From Ophiura sarsii (lineage: Eukaryota; Echinodermata; Ophiuroidea; Amphilepidida; Ophiuridae), in assembly GCA_035610835.1 (NCBI GenBank), contig CM069449.1, positions 6,036,542-6,100,541 of the forward strand: a stretch of 64,000 bases of DNA. Reading direction: 5' to 3'. A model generated the notes under the pieces. It was not told where the DNA came from, searched no databases, and saw only the letters and a program-made list of their open reading frames with translations. Position numbers and translations under genes: made by a program. The first letter of the stretch is position 1; each line of letters begins with the position of its first letter. This document shows positions 58,177 through 64,000 of the stretch, in pieces.

Positions 58177-58519
58177 CAGGGCTGTCAACTTTTGGGATTT
58201 GCTGGGAGGGAGAGATACATACTCAAAAAAATAATCGTAAAACATGCACATTTTTTCCCCGTCAGCAGCTGAAATCCTGATAAGTGTGGGGGGGGGGGGG
58301 GGGGGGGGGGGTAGGGATGATGTTTTCCTCAAATCCGCAGGAAAATTGCATGGTCAAAATCGCAAATGTACCGACGGAAGCTAGTATAAAGGTGTTGATA
58401 CACACTTTAATTGAGGTAATTTTGTTGATGCGGGAGATTTTATATGCTATGCGGGAGTGCGGGAGAAAGAGTGTCTATGCGGGAGACTCCCGCCTAATGC
58501 GGGAGAGTTGACAGCCCTG
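58177..58519. mobile_element. hAT-like element, CAGGGCTGTCAACT ends, 8-bp TSD CTGTAGCG
   Basis: Left CAGGGCTGTCAACTTTTGGG and right GAGAGTTGACAGCCCTG, with CTGTAGCG at 58169-58176 and 58520-58527. The interior has a G-tract (58287-58310) and repeated GCGGGAGA words near the right end. 343 bp. Confidence 0.94.
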
Positions 58520-58527
58520 CTGTAGCG

Positions 58528-59260
58528 GCAATGCTTTGTGTAATCCTATAATGGAAGAATCATAATATTGCCTGTCTGAGCGCTAATCTTGGCAAAGCTA
58601 TGGGAAGTAGGTTATGAAAACCACTGTCTCAATACAGTATGTATTAATGTATGCAGGCTTTAAGATTTAACATAGTGCTGTAAAAATGCCGCCGGGCTCG
58701 TAGATGAAAAAACTGACATAGCGAACACACCTACTCCATATTTATCCATAAAGAGCATACATTCCGATGCATAATAAACTATCCCAATCAACCCAGCCCT
58801 CTTATTCTTTCAATATCATTACATACCCATAGGCATGGCAATGACTGTACTTAGCCTACATCAACTGTATTATTAATTTAAACAATGAAAAACTCTTATA
58901 ATGCCATTTTAAGTATCGCAATCTCAATATTGGGAAATTATAATTGCATTTTTTTCTCATAAGATTACTAAGTGAGGTAATTGCAAATTGCATGTCAATG
59001 ATCCTCCTGGTGGTTTTTTCCTGTTTGCCTGTAGCTATGATTAATGCATAGGGATCTGTCATTATGTACATTGGGATATTGAAATTTAGATTGAATACCT
59101 GATAATGAACAATGACAAAATCACAATTTTACAATGATATTAAAAAAGATGTGTGTTATCTTAACACACATTTGCTCATATGATAACTGTCTATTTAAAT
59201 GATTTTTGAGAGGAATATGACGAAATATCAAAAGATGGAGTAGGGCATGATTTATTATTT
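58528..59260. other. No recognisable gene
   Basis: AT-rich spacer. TGTGTGTTATCTTAACACACA near 59150 is a short palindrome. Confidence 0.4.
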
Positions 59261-59410
59261 GATCAGCATTCTAATGCTTCCAAACCAGGATAAACAGATT
59301 CTCAAGGTTAGATCAGCATTCTAATGCTTCCAAACCAGGATAAACAGATTCTCAAGGTTAGATCAGCATTATAATGCTTTCAAACCAGGATAAACAGATT
59401 CTCAAGGTTA
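59261..59410 (+). repeat. 50-bp tandem repeat, three copies
   Basis: GATCAGCATTCTAATGCTTC then CAAACCAGGA and AACAGATTCTCAAGGTTA at 59261, 59311 and 59361. The third copy has two substitutions. Confidence 0.95.
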
Positions 59411-59514
59411 ATGGTTTTAAACCACAACATGACTTTCAGTATAAGAATTGAAGGAGAGAAGCAAAATATTAAATTCTTGATTGCACCTACAGTGTGGTGA
59501 CAACTCGAGTAGAT

Positions 59515-59672
59515 GAATTGACTCCAGTGAGTCAATGAATTGACTCAAGTGAGTCAATGAATTGACTCAAGTGAGTCAATGAATTGACTCCAGTGATTCA
59601 ATGAATTGACTCCAGTGATTCAATGAATTGAGTCAAGTGAGTCAGTGACTTGAGTCAAGTGAGTCAATGATG
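59515..59672. repeat. 22-bp palindromic repeat carrying AP-1 consensus sites
   Basis: The unit is GAATTGACTCAAGTGAGTCA plus AT. TGACTCA and TGAGTCA together occur about nine times, often as inverted pairs. TGA(C/G)TCA is the AP-1 (bZIP, Jun/Fos) consensus. Some units are degraded to GACTCCAGTGATTCA. Confidence 0.88.
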
Positions 59673-59823
59673 TGACTTCAGTTAACTCATCAAGAACTTT
59701 ACTTGAGTGATACACTTGATTCTTGATTCAAGGCAAGCCATCCCTTCTTTCTCTGATTTGACTTAGTATTTCACTATTCAATCTATATTCCATACTCCCT
59801 TCCATAGAGAGCAAATATCTATA

Positions 59824-60133
59824 CTCCCTTTCATAATCCCTTGGACATAATTCCATCAAATCATGCGTACGTGCGAGTTGCGTACGTATGTGCGTAGGTT
59901 CGCGTAGGTGCGTATGTGCGTAAACCCGGAAGTGCGTACCAGTCCCTTCAAAAGAATAATCGCGCATTCTAATTGGTCAATCGTGAAATCGTCACACGCC
60001 GTGATTGCCGGAGCGTGACCGTGTTCATGTTTATCGCGCCTGTCAAGCATTTTGACGCCGCGCCTCGAAAACAACAACAAAATACGCTCGCGTGAAATAA
60101 CGCGAATTATGTCCAAGAAATTATGAAAGGGAG
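59824..60133. mobile_element. TA-flanked MITE, CTCCCTTTCATAA ends
   Basis: Left CTCCCTTTCATAATCCCTTG then GACATAATT; right AATTATGTCCAAG then AAATTATGAAAGGGAG. TA on both sides. The interior has repeated GTGCGTA(C/G)GT words and a GC-richer middle. The 79-86 residue frames across it are not genes. Confidence 0.85.
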
Positions 60134-60829
60134 TATATGTACTGATTGAATCTATACTTTCTACACAGAGGGTTTGGGTTAGTTAACTATAACAGCCCAT
60201 TAACACCAACTCTCCAATAATTAGGTTTTTTTTATGCACCCGATAACGCTTCAAGCCAAAAAACTATACATGTTCATCGCTATACATCATAAATTCTCAG
60301 AGACATGACATTTCCTGATTGTACTCAGAACAAAAATAGAAGACGATATTGCCCGATTTATCGCCCGGTATATTGCCCCTGTATCAGGAGGCCAATGTCC
60401 TCCATAAAACCGTGATCTGTCAATGTGCCGTAAGATCACTAAATTTACAGTTTTGATATCTGTCAAGATAAATTATGATGCACTTATTCCAAATGGCTAT
60501 CTTATTGGGCCACAGTGATACATAGTTGTTATGTAAGGATAAGGATTGTCACTGTGTTGTGGCGGCAGCGTGGTACAAAATGTGAGACAGTTTTTAATGT
60601 AAAAGTTTATATGTGAATAATTTCTCTTTGGTTTTGTAGTTGATATAAACATACCTTGGAAGCCACACCTGCTTAAAGATGAGTGTAATCGAGTTCTGCA
60701 GTGCTAATTCACAGTCCACATTAAGGGGACTAGACATATTTATAAGTCACTTAAAGGCATATTATGCGATCTTTTCCATGGGATGCCCTCTATACTTGAT
60801 TTTGGTGTTGAAAGAAGCAGAGTTTCTTA
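60134..60829. other. No recognisable gene
   Basis: Unique-looking sequence. No exon supported. Confidence 0.4.
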
Positions 60830-61060
60830 CAGATTTACATTTCTGATTATAAATCGGAAATATATTCTGATTACAGGGTGATACGATTCCTAATTACTTC
60901 ACAATCATGGTTTTAGAGAGAATTTAGTATGAAAATAAACTGTCCTGCTAGCAGGACAGTTTATTTTCACATGTTAAACCATTTTGAAGTAATTAGGAAT
61001 CGTATCACTCTGTAATTCAGAATATATTCATGATTTATGCATGAAATCTCTCTCACACAT
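60830..61060. mobile_element. Foldback element with a perfect 40-bp hairpin centre
   Basis: TACAGGGTGATACGATTCCT and AATTACTTCA pair with TGAAGTAATT and AGGAATCGTATCACTCTGTA. The centre, 60930-60969, is TGAAAATAAACTGTCCTGCT and its exact complement. Pairing weakens beyond 60861 and 61026. Confidence 0.88.
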
Positions 61061-61800
61061 ACAATTGTGTACCTTCAAATACATAGAAAAAGCCATTTCT
61101 ATTTCTAATTTAAACTGCTGTTGTTCCCCTCATAAATGTTTATTTTTTTACTTGTAATATGAGGTGTCATTATTTGGACTAAGGACAGCATCAACTTTGT
61201 ACCCAACCTAAAAAAAAAGGTGGTCAACCTTGTTTTAACCCCATGAGAACTACCTGCCAATTAGCTGAAGCGTAGGACGTGTCGAAAATTGTGCCAATCA
61301 AAGACATTGTTATTTACAATTTTCAAAAAGATTAGTATGAAATATTTAGAAGAAAATTGTAATTGGTTCGGCAAAAAAAAGTTTGATTGCCCATATAGAT
61401 GCTGTCGAAAAGGTAGGGTCAGTCAGATTTTTAATTTGTTTGTTTTGTGTTTGTTGCTAGTGGTAGTTCTGTCCTATCAACAACCACGCCAAATTCTGAA
61501 CCGTGTCAGATCTTTTGGATGACTCATATTGGACATAAAATAACCCATATAATACCCCATCACCCACATCATAGCACAGGGTTTTTTTTCTTCAAATTTC
61601 GAAAAATGCTGAAAATTTCCCCAATTTCCGAATTGTTTGTTAAAAAATCACACACATATAAGTAAAGAGTTTCAAGTTTAAAACTTTCAAGCTATCGTCA
61701 GGATTAGGTCTGACATTTTCAGGACCAGATTGTTGTAATATTGAGCAAAACATAGAGATTATCATCATTTGGGCTGCCCCGTGTCCGATTATTTGAGTAG
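61061..61800. other. No recognisable gene
   Basis: Short frames only (61289-61522, 61447-61665 plus). No family motif. Confidence 0.35.
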
Positions 61801-61990
61801 GTGCCCCTTTCCTACTTGTGAAAGATTGGTGGCTCTGATAAGAGCCATTCAGATTGATTGCCGCTTTTCTACTGAACAGAGATGGTGGCTCTGAAAAGAG
61901 CTCTATAAACGTAGGTTGCCACTGGCCTACTATACAGTTGGCTCTAATAGAACCTATTCCAAAGGACTGCCCCTTGACCAATGGAAATAA
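61801..61990 (-). repeat. About 55-bp degenerate repeat with histone-type stem-loops
   Basis: Three to four diverged units on the minus strand. Two hold hairpins of the replication-dependent histone 3'-end type: 61831-61846 reads GGCTCTTATCAGAGCC then ACCA, and 61887-61902 reads AGCTCTTTTCAGAGCC then ACCA (first stem pair lost). A third, near 61935-61950, reads GGTTCTATTAGAGCC. Purine-rich AGTAGGAAAGG and AGTAGAAAAGCGG follow 15-20 bases later, roughly where a histone downstream element might lie. No histone coding sequence is upstream on the minus strand within the window. The 184-residue minus frame covering this area has no recognisable domain. Confidence 0.55.
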
Positions 61991-62260
61991 CGTAGACTGT
62001 CCCTTGTCTACTACAGACCCAAAAAGTCTATGGCACAGTAGTGCGGTCACTGATCTGTAAAGATCGTTTGACGCTGTTATGAACTTGAGAAGGGTATTAT
62101 AATGGTTCATTGCGGACCTGGCTGAAAAAAGTTCAAAAGTCAGTTTTAAGAAAATATTACAAATACAAATGGAACGTAAGTAAAATCCTCTCAAAAAACC
62201 CTAGATGTGCTCATCCCTATATCCTGCATCATCACTATGACAGCATCACCATCACATATG
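61991..62260. other. No recognisable gene
   Basis: Unique sequence between two repeats. Confidence 0.4.
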
Positions 62261-62274
62261 AGAGCATCCCCATC

Positions 62275-62412
62275 ACACTATACCATCCCCATCACACTAC
62301 ACCATCCCCATCACACTATACCATCCCCATCACACTATACCATCCCCATCACACTATACCAATCCCATCACACTATACCATCCCCATCACACTATACCAT
62401 CCCCATACAAGA
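62275..62412 (+). repeat. 19-bp minisatellite, about 7 copies
   Basis: CCATCCCCATCACACTATA at 62283, 62302, 62321 and onward, one unit with AATCCCATC. The frames through it are artefacts. Confidence 0.93.
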
Positions 62413-63280
62413 CTTAAGGCAATTCTCTGAACCTTCCCATACTCCCAATAACATCCAAAAAAAGATCTTTCAAATGTAATTTACTAACAAAATAGGATAT
62501 ACTTTGCGCAAAACACAGGGCAAATTGTATCTGCCAGCTAGCTATGTGAAGATCGATATGCTTAGGTTTTATGCAGTGCCAGCGTTTGCATTTAAACAGT
62601 GAAATATGGTAGGAGACTAGCATGCATACACCCTGGGGTATTAAAACAATGGTGATGTACTCCTTACTAGCGATGTGGAGTAATGCGGGGTTCTTGGGGG
62701 ATAGAGCGGTACTCTCGTCAGTGCACATACGCCCTCAGGGTCAGCTGTAAGGTTTGTTCCCCCTGTAAGTCTCTAGGGGATGCACTCGCACAAAATGACA
62801 GTTTCCGGTAGAATAAAATGCCTCCCCTAAATTGCTGTTATCTCAGGAAATACGCTTTTGCATAAACCCAGGACTTTATGAAAGAACCATCTATCTGCTA
62901 GAGCTGCTGTTTGTTAGTTTGAACTTTTAATTACAGTTTCTACCATGACCATATCAATAGCATAGCATCAAGCAGCTATTACTGATACATCTATCATTAT
63001 GCTAAGCAAGCTAATTTGTACACCATTGTCTATCAGTCTGTCTGGGTATCAAATTTGTGCATGTTCAGTGAACAGCTCAGAGGAATCGCACAAATAATGA
63101 AGACATGTTACTTATTCAAAGATCACACTACATGTAAACCTAACTTTTAATAGTTAATTTACTGTGTCTTTCTAAATGTCATCATTGCAAATAATTGATT
63201 AAATCAAGCATTTATAATAGGCCAAGGGGAAAGTGTCAGCATCTAGATACGAGACTGAGCTAAAATGGCAACAAATGAAA
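62413..63280. other. No recognisable gene
   Basis: Short frames only. GCTAGCT and ATAGCATAGCATC words around 62950 faintly recall the satellites but are not tandem. Confidence 0.35.
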
Positions 63281-63281
63281 A

Positions 63282-64000
63282 ATGGCTTATTTGAGGGAGG
63301 TTTGTTGTGTACATGGCTTATTTGAGGGAGGTTTGTTGTGTACATGGCTTATTTGAGGGAGGTTTGTTGTGTACATGGCTTATTTGAGGGAGGTTTGTTG
63401 TGTACATGCCTTGTTTGAGGGAGGTTTGTTGTGTACATGGCTTATTTGAGGGAGGTTTGTTGTGTACATGGCTTATATGAGGGAGGTTTGATGTGTACAT
63501 GACTTATTTGAGGGAGGTTTGTTGTGCACATGGCTTATTTGAGGGAGGTTTGTTGTGCACATGGCTTATTTGAGGGAGGTTTGTTGTGTACATGGCTTAT
63601 TTGAGGGAGGTTTGTTGTGTACATGGCTTATTTGAGGGAGGTTTGTTGTGTACATGCCTTGTTTGAGGGAGGTTTGTTGTGTACATGGCTTATTTGAGGG
63701 AGGTTTGCTGTGTACGTGGCTTATTTGAGGGAGGTTTGATGTGTACATGGCTATTTGAGGGAGGTTTGCTGTGTACATGGCTTATTTGAGGGAGGTTTGT
63801 TGTGCACATGGCTTATTTGAGGGAGGTTTGTTGTGCACATGGCTTATTTGAGGGAGATTTGTTGTGCACGGCTTATTTGAGGGAGGTTTGTTGTGTACAT
63901 GGCTTATTTGAGGGAGGTTTGTTGTGCACATGGCTTATTCGAGGGAGGTTTGTTGTGCACATGGCTTATTTGAGGGAGGTTTGCTGTGTACATGGCTTAT
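63282..64000 (+). repeat. 31-bp minisatellite, about 23 copies, continuing past the window
   Basis: Unit GTTTGTTGTGTACATGGCTT plus ATTTGAGGGAG. Variants GTGCACATGG, GATGTGTACATG and CCTTGTTTGAGG recur, and their order around 63400-63490 and 63640-63730 is similar, hinting at a higher-order unit of about 248 bp. The short minus frames are the repeat translated. Confidence 0.95.

Noticed and set aside
61640..62194. Minus frame of 184 residues
   Set aside because: No recognisable domain. It crosses a degenerate tandem repeat and hairpins, and its composition looks random.

Overview
The window looks like intergenic and genic DNA from a large, AT-rich, repeat-dense animal nuclear genome, probably a marine invertebrate. 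An echinoderm or hemichordate is a guess only. Supporting signs are eukaryotic genes (an alpha-carbonic anhydrase with a low-complexity tail and a class A GPCR), splice-like exon edges, AATAAA signals, tRNA-derived repeats with Pol III boxes, a 100-base N gap, and many short non-autonomous DNA transposons with clean target-site duplications (TSDs). There are no operons, bacterial promoters or CRISPR arrays. Nothing decides the species.

Genes. At the left edge (2-1189, +) lies most of an alpha-carbonic anhydrase with a complete set of visible catalytic residues, followed by a Gly/Tyr/acidic tail. At 9241-9560 (-) is a probable last exon of an acidic nuclear-type protein. At 10240-10374 (+) is a possible last exon with a basic tail. 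At 10904-10994 (-) is a possible signal-peptide first exon next to the assembly gap. At 12983-13936 (+) is an intronless class A GPCR, intact except for one in-frame TGA exactly at the conserved disulphide cysteine 3.25. No other convincing protein-coding gene was found, and no functional link between these genes is evident.

Mobile DNA dominates. Eight hAT-like short elements were found, seven of them with 8-bp TSDs (one TSD has a single mismatch) and one with an offset duplication: 5375-5823, 7437-7771, 9608-10092, 33106-33597, 41467-41644, 42008-42399, 47500-48867 and 58177-58519. TA-flanked elements lie at 4892-6433, 12182-12845, 21091-21292 and 59824-60133. A TTAA-flanked piggyBac-like family and two related families with TTAAAGGGGCA ends are also present. 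One of the latter holds a nested 1.5-kb very GC-rich element with a 3-bp TAA duplication. Several foldback palindromes occur, one inserted inside a satellite.

Tandem DNA: a 168-bp satellite rich in TGACCTTTGACC (2.87-3.86 kb), a related TGACC-rich block (22.6-24.1 kb), a 79-bp satellite (24.56-26.38 kb), a 64-bp satellite sharing its hairpin core (55.19-55.9 kb), and minisatellites of 32 bp (51.25 kb), 37 bp (57.12 kb), 50 bp (59.26 kb), 22 bp with AP-1 motifs (59.5 kb), 19 bp (62.28 kb) and 31 bp (63.28 kb to the end). A 34-bp array made from the 5' half of a tRNA-Gly-like gene sits at 17.08-17.32 kb. The remaining sequence is unique-looking AT-rich DNA in which I see no genes.
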